Assembly: GCF_006007885.1 (NCBI RefSeq)
Contig: NZ_VCRO01000006.1
Location: 178,460 to 242,459, forward strand
Source of the DNA: Alteribacter natronophilus
GTDB taxonomy: Bacteria; Bacillota; Bacilli; Bacillales; Salisediminibacteriaceae
Direction of reading: 5' to 3'
Length of the DNA stretch: 64,000 nucleotides
This document shows positions 53,400-62,184 of the stretch, one piece after another. A model generated the notes under the pieces. It was not told the origin of the DNA and did no database searches. It was given only the letters and a program-made list of their open reading frames with translations. Every line of letters starts with the position of its first letter. Positions within the stretch are counted from its first letter, which is position 1. The translations under genes and the position numbers were made by a program.

Positions 53400-54017
53400 C
53401 TATGACATCCACTTTGGCGGTGTGTTCTTGTCCCAGTATACTTCCCCAAGCTGGTGATGCTCTTCGAAATTGTCCCTGCTCAGGTGATAATGGAAATTGA
53501 ACCAGTAGCCGTCGCGGGGACGGTTGTCCCGGCGGACGTGAAATTTCGCTACGTCCTCGTCAGTTTCGGTATCGTGAATGTTGAAGATCCGTTCACCATA
53601 ACCGGCTGATGGTTCCTCTGACACTGTAAATCCGGAGTAGCGGTCTTCCCCTGCTTCCTCAATAATCGTATTCAGGACATCTTCCATATTCGGCATGATG
53701 GCAGACATCACTTCATCTTCAATCTGTCTGGATATTTTAGGACCGAGTTTGCGCAGTGTATGTTCACGTGCTTCCTCGGTAATCCGGTCAATCACATCGT
53801 CAATGGACTCCGAGTCCGTTAACGGTTCATCCAGCTCAGACGCTTCGTCTTCATCAAGCCCGTCCTCATCCAGACCGGAGAAATCATCGTCTCCGTCCGG
53901 CGGCAGCGCCTCGCCGCCTGATTTCGCATCCACATCAATGCTCCCGGGCGGGATGAAAGTGCCCATTGTGATAAATGTCATCATGATTATTGACAGCTTT
54001 TTAAACCAGCGCTTCAT
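53400..54017 (-). CDS. ypjP: YpjP-like protein
   Basis: 205 residues. N-terminal signal peptide or anchor after MKRWFKKLS, then a very acidic linker (about 30-75), and a C-terminal YpjP-like region ending HYHLSRDNFEEHHQLGEVYW. The family is conserved in Bacillus; function unknown. ATG at 54017 chosen over 54059 because GGGAGAG lies upstream. Probably exported. Confidence 0.8.
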   Translation of the reverse strand: MKRWFKKLSIIMMTFITMGTFIPPGSIDVDAKSGGEALPPDGDDDFSGLDEDGLDEDEASELDEPLTDSESIDDVIDRITEEAREHTLRKLGPKISRQIEDEVMSAIMPNMEDVLNTIIEEAGEDRYSGFTVSEEPSAGYGERIFNIHDTETDEDVAKFHVRRDNRPRDGYWFNFHYHLSRDNFEEHHQLGEVYWDKNTPPKWMS

Positions 54018-54201
54018 GATCCGACTCTCCCTCTGCTTATCCTGTTTCCATTGTAACATGATCAGCGGGAAAATCTATTGAACTATAAGACTATTCTTAT
54101 AAATGTCACATAAAGGACTTTTACGCCTGTGTATATTTTCACGGAACAGGATCATTGATATAATAAGCAGAATGAATACAAGAACCTGGAGGTCCTGACC
54201 C

Positions 54202-54654
54202 ATGCTTTCATTTGAAGAAAAACTGGCGATTATTGAATCCTTTCCTGAACTGGAACGTCACGATGTGTCTCTCGGCAGAGTGAACTTTCATTTCCCCGGC
54301 AGTGTAAAAGATAAAAAAAACGTTGTATATCATCTTCACCCGAACGGGAACGGCTTTGTCTATGCCGGTGAACTGACCGGTTATGAGGTGAACGATAAAG
54401 GTATGGTGAACATCCGGAATTTTACCGAGAGGGCGCTTCGCTCGGTCATTGAAAAGTCGATATCCTCCCTGTCTCCGGCTCTGGAAACTGACGAGGAGGA
54501 AGAGTTCTGGATCAACAGGGACTCCCACACCCTCTCTCTTATCCGTGAAGGAGAGAACTGGAATGTCTACGCTGATACCGGTCTGGACGGTACGTTTAAC
54601 TCCTACGGTGAGGCTGCCAATTACCTCGAGGAAGAGGGTTTTTCAAGGATATAA
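54202..54654 (+). CDS. Conserved cytoplasmic protein, unknown function
   Basis: 150 residues, no signal peptide or membrane helix. Begins MLSFEEKLAIIESFPELERHD; the C-terminus GLDGTFNSYGEAANYLEEEGF looks like a small ligand- or nucleic-acid-independent domain that I do not recognise. A GGAGGT site precedes the ATG and a strong terminator follows. It resembles uncharacterised Bacillus proteins. Confidence 0.7.
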   Translation: MLSFEEKLAIIESFPELERHDVSLGRVNFHFPGSVKDKKNVVYHLHPNGNGFVYAGELTGYEVNDKGMVNIRNFTERALRSVIEKSISSLSPALETDEEEEFWINRDSHTLSLIREGENWNVYADTGLDGTFNSYGEAANYLEEEGFSRI

Positions 54655-54660
54655 CTTAAA

Positions 54661-54691
54661 GACGCGCTGCTTACCGGCAGCGCGCTTTTTT
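54661..54691 (+). terminator. Terminator of the 150-residue protein gene
   Basis: CGCGCTGC/GCAGCGCG stem (54663-54670 and 54677-54684) followed by T6. Confidence 0.9.
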
Positions 54692-54738
54692 GTACCGGCA
54701 GACCAGTCCCCTAGCCCGCACCTCATTCTCCTGAACAC

Positions 54739-54781
54739 AGAAAACGTGCCGGACACAGCATCTGCAGTGCCCGGCACGTTA
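54739..54781 (-). terminator. Terminator of the peptide-binding lipoprotein gene
   Basis: ACGTGCCGG/CCGGCACGT stem (54744-54752 and 54771-54779) with a T run on the minus strand. Confidence 0.7.
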
Positions 54782-54827
54782 GTTATTTTGTTATTCTATT
54801 CCGATCCGAGGAGAATGTGTCAGATTT

Positions 54828-56471
54828 TTAGTTAATTGTTACGTCCTGAAGCTGATAGAGTCCGGATCCGTCAGCCCAGTACCCCTGCACGCTGTCATGG
54901 ACACCCATAATCTGTGCCGGGTGGTAAAGGAAGGCCATTGGTGCTTCCTCCTGCAGATATTCTACAGCTTCCTTGTAAAGCTCGGCACGCTGGTCTTCAT
55001 CCTGCTCGGTACGTGCCTGGTAAAGAATGTCGTCAAATGTTTCGTCTTCCATGAACGAACGGTTTCCTGTTGAACCTACGTTCTCAGAATGGAAGAGCAT
55101 GTGCATCGGATAGTCTGCGTCACCAGTACCGAGAGACAGTCCAAGGATAAACATATCGTGTTCCCCGGCACCTGTTGCATCAAGGTACGCGCCCCATTCT
55201 ACAACCTCGATATTTACATCTACTCCAATCTCCTCAAAGTTTGCCTGGGCAACCTGGGCGATCTGCTCACGTTCAGCAGAGTCGTTTGTCCAGAGAGTCG
55301 TCTCAAAGCCGTCTTCATAGCCTGCTTCGGCAAGAAGTTCACGGGCTTCTTCAAGATTCTGCTCCACTACCGGAATGTCTTCGGTGTAGCCGAACTGAGT
55401 CTGGTTGATCGGACCGTTGGCACGCTCTCCTGTACCTTCAAGGATACTGTCGACCATGGACCCGGTATCAAGAGCAAGACTCAGAGCCCTACGCACGCGC
55501 GCATCATCAAATGGCTCTTTCTGCATGTTGAATCCGAGGTAGGAAATACTTGCACCTTCAGTCATAAAGTAGCCAACATCGTCAGTACCCTCAATTCGGT
55601 TAATATCAGTTGCTTCAAGCGGGTCACCAATGTGGATACCGCCGGTTGTCAGCTCACCGATACGGGAGGAGGACTCAGGCATGACGCGAAGCTCAACACT
55701 GTCCACTTTCGCATTCTCACCCCAGTAGTCTTCGAAATTAACAGCCCGGGAGTAGTCTCCGCTCACCCATTCTTCAAATTCAAAATAGCCTGTCCCGTAT
55801 GGGTGATCATTAATGTATTCACCTGGCTGCGCGCCTTCTTCCATTGCTTCATAGTCGCCTTCAATGGATTCTTTTGAAATCATGCTTGCCGCATAATGTG
55901 CAAAGTGAGATGGAAGCGGAGCGAAAGGAACCTCCGTACGGAACTCGACTGTGTAGTCGTCCACCACGTTCACTTCCTCGATTACATCAAAAAGAATCGC
56001 ACGCGGTGAGCCGATTTCCTCATCAAGAATCCGTTCCACGTTTGCTGCCACAACCTCAGCATTAAATTCAGACCCGTCGTGGAACGTAACCCCTTCTACA
56101 AGGTTAAAGCGCCAGACGTCCTCTTCAACGTCCTCCCAGCTTTCGGCAAGGTACGGCTGAAGCTCCATGTCTTCATCAAATTTCGCAAGCGTTTCGTAAA
56201 TCTGTGTCTGCATCTGCCCGGACGGCACGTCATTAGACGTATGTGGATCCAGTGAGTTAAGGTCCGAGTTTACCCCAATAACGAGGTCTCCGCCTTCTTC
56301 TCCGCCTTCTTCTCCGGCTGCTTCGTCATCTTCCTCTCCGGTATCTGTTCCACCATCACCGGTATCAGCGTCAGTTCCGGCGTCTTCGTCCGGCTCTGCT
56401 GCACAGGCTGCAAGCGCAGCGGTCAAGGCAACAGAAACAGCAGCTGTTTTCAATGTTCTGCTCTTAAACAT
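54828..56471 (-). CDS. Peptide/nickel-type ABC transporter substrate-binding lipoprotein
   Basis: 547 residues, OppA/DppA (SBP_bac_5) family. Signal peptide with lipobox LAAC, an acidic repeat-rich linker of about 45 residues, then the core VIGVNSDLNSLDPHTSNDV and the family block GVTFHDGSEFNAEVV. It is an orphan: no permease or ATPase gene is next to it. GGGGGAC precedes the ATG at 56471. It could supply a distant transporter with oligopeptides, or the AbgT-linked operon upstream with N-acyl substrates, but this is not shown by sequence. Confidence 0.9.
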   Translation of the reverse strand: MFKSRTLKTAAVSVALTAALAACAAEPDEDAGTDADTGDGGTDTGEEDDEAAGEEGGEEGGDLVIGVNSDLNSLDPHTSNDVPSGQMQTQIYETLAKFDEDMELQPYLAESWEDVEEDVWRFNLVEGVTFHDGSEFNAEVVAANVERILDEEIGSPRAILFDVIEEVNVVDDYTVEFRTEVPFAPLPSHFAHYAASMISKESIEGDYEAMEEGAQPGEYINDHPYGTGYFEFEEWVSGDYSRAVNFEDYWGENAKVDSVELRVMPESSSRIGELTTGGIHIGDPLEATDINRIEGTDDVGYFMTEGASISYLGFNMQKEPFDDARVRRALSLALDTGSMVDSILEGTGERANGPINQTQFGYTEDIPVVEQNLEEARELLAEAGYEDGFETTLWTNDSAEREQIAQVAQANFEEIGVDVNIEVVEWGAYLDATGAGEHDMFILGLSLGTGDADYPMHMLFHSENVGSTGNRSFMEDETFDDILYQARTEQDEDQRAELYKEAVEYLQEEAPMAFLYHPAQIMGVHDSVQGYWADGSGLYQLQDVTIN

Positions 56472-56910
56472 GTAAAAAGTCCCCCTTGGCAATCGTTATA
56501 ATATTCAGGCATTTTTCTGCAGAAGCGACTATTAATAGTAAATTCAATAAATACCATACATTTCAAATAGTCAGAAATTTAACTGCAGAAAGTCCCCGTT
56601 CCCCCGGCAAATCTCCCGCGAAAACTGTACGTATAAAACTACTATAGGTTTGAGTTTTTGTAAAGAGGAAAATTATTTTAACATTTTATTTTTCGCACTT
56701 TTATCACTATTTAAACTGAGGAACCAATACCTTTTACCCATATCAAAATTCCAAAAAAACACACAATTAAACAATCTTTCTCAAAGTTATTTCCCACTTT
56801 TATACAATTTCTTTGACTATAACTCATTTACTATATGTAAATAATGTAATTTTGAACCCACCAGTATTTTCTTCATGCATATTTCAGGAAATCCCCCCCT
56901 TTACTTAAGA
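56472..56910. other. AT-rich gene-free stretch
   Basis: Upstream region of the peptide-binding protein gene; notably low in G+C at about 56640-56870. No gene or convincing structure seen. Confidence 0.5.
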
Positions 56911-56948
56911 CGGCAGGCAGGCTGGGCCGGTCCCAGCCTCCGCTGCCG
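56911..56948 (-). terminator. Strong hairpin at the end of the abg operon
   Basis: Nested arms GGCAG/CTGCC and AGGCTGGG/CCCAGCCT, directly after the regulator stop codon. No U tract follows, so it may be a stabiliser or factor-assisted terminator. Confidence 0.5.
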
Positions 56949-56949
56949 G

Positions 56950-58257
56950 TCAGGGAAAACGCAGATTATAGATTTTACGGGGTCTCCCTCTCTGTCCCGG
57001 CTGTTCCTCACCATAGACGCTTGCTATTCCCACTTCTTCCAGCGCGTTTAAAATTCTGCGGGCATTCCGGTCAGAGCTGTTAAGCCAGGTGGCGATATCC
57101 TTAGCCGTCACTGTTGTCTGATCGTAATAACGGGAGATGGAGGAAATTCTTGATACAATCGCCGGGCTGATGTGGGCTTCTTTGAAGCGGTCCGCCCATT
57201 CCGGTCCCCACTCACGCTGATTAACGGAAAGCACCTCTTCTGTTTCCCTGATTTCCTTTACAGCCTGGTCCTCGTCCACAGTAACAATAACCCGGTCTTT
57301 GCGGGCCATCGCCTCTCTGAGTGCCATCCTCACATGCTCCTCGGCCTCAATAGCGGTACGTCCATACCCGACCACTGTCCTCAGAGCGAGCCCCGTCTGG
57401 AGCTCCGATTGTGACAGGAGGTCAAACAGCGGATGATAAGACTGCAGCTCAAGCTCACCGAGTGTAGTATAGATAAAGAACAGACCGTCCCCGATCTGTA
57501 CGAAGGAGCCGTGCACTTTTTCCGCATACTGCAGAATAAGCCTCTTAAGATCCAGATCGAGATGCTTCGTCTTAAACGAGTAATATTCCTCATCTGCATG
57601 CCCCAGAGCGAGCACCCGCTCCACTCCGACAATGGCAATCTGAGATTTACGGTAAAAGGCAGAGTGAATCCGCTCCCGCAGATACTTGATGGTAAGCTGA
57701 ATCGCCAGCTCCGTCGGTGTAATTCTGTAACACGGGATGCCCCGTTCCTTAAGTTCCAGGTATACAGAGCGGAGACCCGTAAAAACAGCATTAACCTTTC
57801 CTTCGTTATACAGATCTTCATGGAAGCGGGTCAACTCATCTGCAGGGAGATAGCCTTCATAAGGCAGGTTGTAGATCGTCAGCTCCTCAAGTGAAAACAT
57901 CTTCTTAAACGAAGCCACTTCTGCATCGCTGATCGTATCAAGACTCACAGCAGGAAGAATATTGCCGTGTCTGTACTGGGCTTTGAGCAGCTTCCCGAGC
58001 AGACTGGAGCCGTACAGGGGCGGATATCCGGCTTCCTGTTCGCTCACAAGCCCCCGGGAAATGGCATAGTGGTAGGGAGCCTGACCGGAAAAAAGCCAGT
58101 AGTCCACTTTCCCCCTGTTCTGATCAAGAATCTCTTTTGTTTCCTCTGTCTGTTCATAGGGAAACGTCTGAAGATCAATATCCTCAAAAGAAGCGGCTTC
58201 ACGCTTAATCTTTTCAATTGAATCACGGGGGCCTATAGCCCCAAGTCTGATTATCAT
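56950..58257 (-). CDS. Transcription regulator with cyclase-like domain and winged helix
   Basis: 435 residues, last gene of the AbgT/M20 operon. The N-terminal 180 residues look like a substrate-sensing domain (PRDSIEKIKREAASFEDIDL). The middle (about 190-345) has a GGDEF/class III cyclase-like pattern (KSQIAIVGVERV, IGDGLFFIYTT, VVGYGRTAIEAEEHVRMALREA) with no intact GGDEF motif, so probably non-catalytic. The C-terminal 80 residues are a winged helix (VTAKDIATWLNSSDRNARRILNALEEVGI). It starts 3 bases after the upstream gene. It likely controls its own operon. Confidence 0.75.
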   Translation of the reverse strand: MIIRLGAIGPRDSIEKIKREAASFEDIDLQTFPYEQTEETKEILDQNRGKVDYWLFSGQAPYHYAISRGLVSEQEAGYPPLYGSSLLGKLLKAQYRHGNILPAVSLDTISDAEVASFKKMFSLEELTIYNLPYEGYLPADELTRFHEDLYNEGKVNAVFTGLRSVYLELKERGIPCYRITPTELAIQLTIKYLRERIHSAFYRKSQIAIVGVERVLALGHADEEYYSFKTKHLDLDLKRLILQYAEKVHGSFVQIGDGLFFIYTTLGELELQSYHPLFDLLSQSELQTGLALRTVVGYGRTAIEAEEHVRMALREAMARKDRVIVTVDEDQAVKEIRETEEVLSVNQREWGPEWADRFKEAHISPAIVSRISSISRYYDQTTVTAKDIATWLNSSDRNARRILNALEEVGIASVYGEEQPGQRGRPRKIYNLRFP

Positions 58258-58260
58258 TGC

Positions 58261-59511
58261 TTACTCACCTGTTTCTTTCACTAAATAAGCGGAAATCAGT
58301 TTTACACCCTTTAAAAGATCATCGGGATCTGCATGTTCATCAGGGTGGTGACTGAGTCCATCCCGGCACGGTATAAAGATCATACCGGATGGCCATTTTG
58401 CCTGCATGTTCATGACATCATGGCCGGCCCCGCTCTCCAGCACGTATGGTGTGAGGCCTGTCTCTTCTCCTGCAGCGAGAATTTTTCCGTGCACATCAGC
58501 GTCCAGAAAAACAGACGGATTGTGAACGAGCTTTTCCACTGCTATGCCTACATCGTAGGACTGCTCGATCTCCGCACACTTGTTGCGGATTTCCCCTTCC
58601 AGCTGTTCCTTAATGCTGTCATCCACGCTTCTGATATCCACCCCGATATCGGCTTTGCCGGGAATCACGTTCATCACATTTGGGGTAACATCCACTGTGC
58701 TGCATGTAGCCACAATCGGCAGTTCATTCTGCTCAGACAGCTCACCTGCACGTTCATAAACAAACGTAACCAGTGGCGCTGCTGCGGCAAAAGCATCCTG
58801 ACGCCGGTTCATCGGGGTTGTACCCGTATGCCCCGCTTTTCCCGAAATGTTTACATGAAGACGGATCGGACAGGCGATCGCAGTCACGGCCCCAAAGTGT
58901 GCACCGGCCTCTTCCACCCGCATTCCCTGTTCGATATGAAGTTCGAGAAAGGACGCAATTTCATCCCGGGCGCGCTCAGCAGAACCTATACCGTCCCAGT
59001 TCAGCCCTCTCGATTCGACCGCTTCCTTAACCGTTACACCGTCTCTATCCGTAACATCTTTAAGGCTGAGGGCATCAAGAAGTCCTGACATCGCCTTACT
59101 TCCTATCGTTGATACGCCAAAACGTGCGGATTCCTCTGATGCAAAACAGATTACTTCGATTGGGCGCCTTGGGGAAAACCCGGAATCACGCAGTTTTTTT
59201 ACGGCACCAAGAGCACAGAGAACTCCCGCTGCCCCGTCATATCCACCGCCGTTTGCAACCGTATCGAGATGGGAACCTGTTGCCACGGCAGGGAGACGCC
59301 GCTCTTCATCCCGCTCGGGCTCCCATCTGGCAATGACGTTCCCCGCTTCATCCTGTCTGACGCTCAGTCCAAGCTCTTCTGCTTTTTCCTTGAAGCAGGC
59401 GAGCGCGGCCCACTCTTCATCTGTGTAGCTGAGACGGGTAAACCCTTCAGCTGGATTCATAGTCTCAGTCAGATTCAGCTCTTTTAACGTCCGCTCAAGC
59501 CATTCTCTCAT
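58261..59511 (-). CDS. M20 family Zn-dependent amidohydrolase, AllC/HyuC-like
   Basis: 416 residues. Metal-binding motifs GSHLDTV, GGYDGAAGV, the EES of FASEESARFG, LELHIEQG and SGAGHDVM match N-carbamoyl-L-amino acid hydrolase and allantoate amidohydrolase relatives. It overlaps the upstream gene by ATGA. Probably removes a carbamoyl or acyl group from an amino acid; exact substrate unknown. Confidence 0.9.
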   Translation of the reverse strand: MREWLERTLKELNLTETMNPAEGFTRLSYTDEEWAALACFKEKAEELGLSVRQDEAGNVIARWEPERDEERRLPAVATGSHLDTVANGGGYDGAAGVLCALGAVKKLRDSGFSPRRPIEVICFASEESARFGVSTIGSKAMSGLLDALSLKDVTDRDGVTVKEAVESRGLNWDGIGSAERARDEIASFLELHIEQGMRVEEAGAHFGAVTAIACPIRLHVNISGKAGHTGTTPMNRRQDAFAAAAPLVTFVYERAGELSEQNELPIVATCSTVDVTPNVMNVIPGKADIGVDIRSVDDSIKEQLEGEIRNKCAEIEQSYDVGIAVEKLVHNPSVFLDADVHGKILAAGEETGLTPYVLESGAGHDVMNMQAKWPSGMIFIPCRDGLSHHPDEHADPDDLLKGVKLISAYLVKETGE

Positions 59512-60842
59512 CTGTATCTCTCCTCGTTTATTCTGCTGATCTCTGTAACTGCTGCTGCAAATGCGAGAAATCCGGTTTTGAGCACCAGTTCGTCATAATC
59601 AAACGCCGGATGATGATGTCCTGCTGTAAGAGGAGTACCGAAAATCATGTAGGTTGCTTTTCCTCCGCAGCTCTGGACACGATTAATCATATGGGTCACA
59701 TCCTCCGAAGCACCAAGGGAAACAGAGTCCAGTACCTCGCAGATCGCGGCTGTGTTTTCTGCCGCACCGGTAACGATCGTTTTCAGATCATGATCGCAGC
59801 CGGCGGTGGTTCCGTTTCCAACTGTCGAAAACTCAACCTTCACATCATGCATGAACGCCGCAGCCCGGCTCATCCTTTCTGTTTCCTCGAGCATATAACG
59901 GTTCAGACGATCATTTTCTCCCCTCGTCTCACCGGACAGAACAGCCCGGTCAGGTACAATATTTCTTCCCGATCCGGCTTTAAGCTGACCGATATTCAGC
60001 CTTGTTGCACCGCCTGAATGGGGGGCTACCCCCGCTGAACTCTGGATAAACGAAGCGGCTGCGAGCAGGGCGTTCTTCCCTTCTTCAGGCCTTTTACCGG
60101 CGTGTGCAGCTGTACCTGTGAAAGTAATATCAAACTTTGAGGTAGCCAGAAACCGGTCCGATCCGGCACTGATGGTCCCCACAGGAAGATTTTCAATGCC
60201 GATATGGCCACCCAGGAAGTAATCCGTACTATCAAGCCATCCCTTTTCCACCATGGCAGCAGCCCCGCGGCTTCCTTCCTCGGCAGGCTGAAACAGGAGT
60301 ACGTATTTTCCTGTAAGCTCTTTTTGGTGATCGTGCAGAAAATGCGCTACCGCCAGACCGATGGCGGTGTGCCCATCATGGGCACACGCATGCATCCTGC
60401 CGTCTTCACAGCTGCGGAACTGTTCTTTAACCGGAAGGTGGTCCGGCTGATCGGATTCCTCTACGGGGAGCGCATCAATATCAAAACGCATGGCTGTCTC
60501 AGGACCGGGTCTCCCCGTATCCATGACAGCAGCAACGCCGGTCATCCCGCCGCTGATCCTGCTCAGAAATTCCCCCGGGACACCTGCTTCCGATGCCAGT
60601 TTCTCTGCCTGCTTCAGCTCGTCATCACCAGGTACGCCCATCCGTGATTCGGCGCACAAAGCCTCCTCTCCTGTATAAAGGGTAAAAGAAAGAGGCTTCA
60701 GTTCCTCATGGATCTTCCACGTTGTTCTGTATTCCGTCCACCCGGTTTCAGGATGCCGGTGTAAATCCCGGCGCCATTCCCTCATTTTCGGAAAGAGGTC
60801 ATCTGCATACGTGTCCAGTGACTTCTGTTTTCCCCTCATCAT
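59508..60842 (-). CDS. M20D amidohydrolase, AbgA-like
   Basis: 444 residues. M20D core with MREWRRDLHRHPETGWTEYR, a Cys-His metal motif CAHDGHTAIGL, FQPAEEGSRGA, and a C-terminal GHHHP. It has the extended N-terminal part of AbgA (p-aminobenzoyl-glutamate hydrolase subunit A). A separate AbgB gene is not present. It overlaps both neighbours by 4 bases, so translation is coupled. Confidence 0.85.
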   Translation of the reverse strand: MMRGKQKSLDTYADDLFPKMREWRRDLHRHPETGWTEYRTTWKIHEELKPLSFTLYTGEEALCAESRMGVPGDDELKQAEKLASEAGVPGEFLSRISGGMTGVAAVMDTGRPGPETAMRFDIDALPVEESDQPDHLPVKEQFRSCEDGRMHACAHDGHTAIGLAVAHFLHDHQKELTGKYVLLFQPAEEGSRGAAAMVEKGWLDSTDYFLGGHIGIENLPVGTISAGSDRFLATSKFDITFTGTAAHAGKRPEEGKNALLAAASFIQSSAGVAPHSGGATRLNIGQLKAGSGRNIVPDRAVLSGETRGENDRLNRYMLEETERMSRAAAFMHDVKVEFSTVGNGTTAGCDHDLKTIVTGAAENTAAICEVLDSVSLGASEDVTHMINRVQSCGGKATYMIFGTPLTAGHHHPAFDYDELVLKTGFLAFAAAVTEISRINEERYR

Positions 60843-62044
60843 TCACTGTGCTCCCTGTTCAGACGCTCAATGGCATTGAGGGCCAGCTGCGCCATCGTTT
60901 CGGTTCCGATTACAAGCGATTTCTCGTTGATATCAAACTCCGCATCGTGAAGAGGCTTCTGTGTTTCCCGTTCGGGAATGGCTGTTCCCAGCCAGTAATA
61001 AAAACCCGGATATTCAAGGAGAAAACGGCCAAAATCCTCTCCGCCAAGGCTTGGATTTACAAGTGGAGTCGACTCTTTTCCAAGAAGGTCATGAGCCGTT
61101 TCCGTTACTGTATCGACCCACTCCGGGGAGTTGACTGTCGCCGGGTAACCGTCCTTGTAATCAAGTGTAATTGTAACTTCATTTGCGTCAGCAAGACCTT
61201 CGAGAGTTGTCCTGAGACGGTGCTTGACTTTCTTCTTCACAGAATCCTTGTTTGTGCGTACCGTGCCTTCAATTGTCACGCTGCTTGCGATTACGTTGTA
61301 CCGGTCTCCACCCTTGATTTCCCCGAACGTAATGACCGCCGATTCCATCGGGTCCACGTTTCTGCTGACAACTGTCTGCAGATGGCTGATCACCTGTGCC
61401 GCGATGACGATGGCGTCTTTTCCCTGGTGCGGCATGCTGGCGTGTCCGCCCGCTCCTTCGATCGTAACGCTGAAACGGTCCGAGTTGCCCATCACGGGTC
61501 CGTTAATCACACCAAGCTGGCCTACAGGCAGATCAGGCCACATATGCTGGGCAAAGATGACATCAGGTCTGTGTTTTTCAAACACGCCGTCCTTCATCAT
61601 ATCTGCCGCACCGCCAACCGGAGCAAGCTCTTCAGCGGGCTGGAAAACGAGCAGCACTTTCCCCGGAATGTCTTCTCTTATTTCATTCAGCAGTTTAGCA
61701 GTTCCCATCAGCATCGCCGTATGGGCATCATGGCCGCAGGCGTGCATTTTTCCTTCTGTTCCGGACTTATATGGTACATCATTTTTTTCACGGATCGGAA
61801 GAGCATCAATGTCTGCACGAAGGGCAACCGTACTCCCCGGCTTTCCCCCTTCGATCACGCCGAGTACACCGTGCGTGGCAAAACCGGATTCATAAGGGAT
61901 TCCCTCCTCTTTAAGGAACTCCTGAATGGTGCGGGATGTCTGTTCCTCTTCCCGGCTCAGTTCCGGGTTCTGGTGAAAATGACGGCGGTAGCCGATGAGC
62001 ATGTCCTCAAGCTTCTGTGCTTTTCCTTTAACGCTAATAGTCAT
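60839..62044 (-). CDS. M20D amidohydrolase (N-acyl amino acid deacylase)
   Basis: 401 residues. Motifs YRRHFHQNPELS, the metal-binding CGHDAHTAML, FQPAEELAPVGG and HASMP are those of HipO/YhaA-type aminoacylases. It is the first amidohydrolase after abgT and has a hairpin between it and abgT. A third M20 enzyme in one operon suggests stepwise release of amino acids from several N-acyl compounds. Confidence 0.9.
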   Translation of the reverse strand: MTISVKGKAQKLEDMLIGYRRHFHQNPELSREEEQTSRTIQEFLKEEGIPYESGFATHGVLGVIEGGKPGSTVALRADIDALPIREKNDVPYKSGTEGKMHACGHDAHTAMLMGTAKLLNEIREDIPGKVLLVFQPAEELAPVGGAADMMKDGVFEKHRPDVIFAQHMWPDLPVGQLGVINGPVMGNSDRFSVTIEGAGGHASMPHQGKDAIVIAAQVISHLQTVVSRNVDPMESAVITFGEIKGGDRYNVIASSVTIEGTVRTNKDSVKKKVKHRLRTTLEGLADANEVTITLDYKDGYPATVNSPEWVDTVTETAHDLLGKESTPLVNPSLGGEDFGRFLLEYPGFYYWLGTAIPERETQKPLHDAEFDINEKSLVIGTETMAQLALNAIERLNREHSE

Positions 62045-62135
62045 AAGTATTTCTCCTCCCTATTAAAGGCAAATTGGATTTCCACATACTTATTTTCTTT
62101 TTTGATGTACATAGTCAGGGTTTTTCCTGTCAACG

Positions 62136-62164
62136 AGAAAAGAGAAGCTGCATCATGCAACTTC
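62136..62164 (-). terminator. Hairpin between abgT and the M20 genes
   Basis: GAAG-C-TGCA and TGCA-A-CTTC arms around a 3-base loop (62144-62164), followed on the minus strand by TCTTTTCTC. Likely a weak terminator or attenuator. Confidence 0.5.
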
Positions 62165-62184
62165 CTTTTCCCGAAATTATACCA

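Noticed and set aside
59508-60842. AbgB partner for the AbgA-like enzyme
   Set aside because: The neighbouring M20 proteins are HipO-like and AllC-like; neither shows convincing AbgB features by eye.
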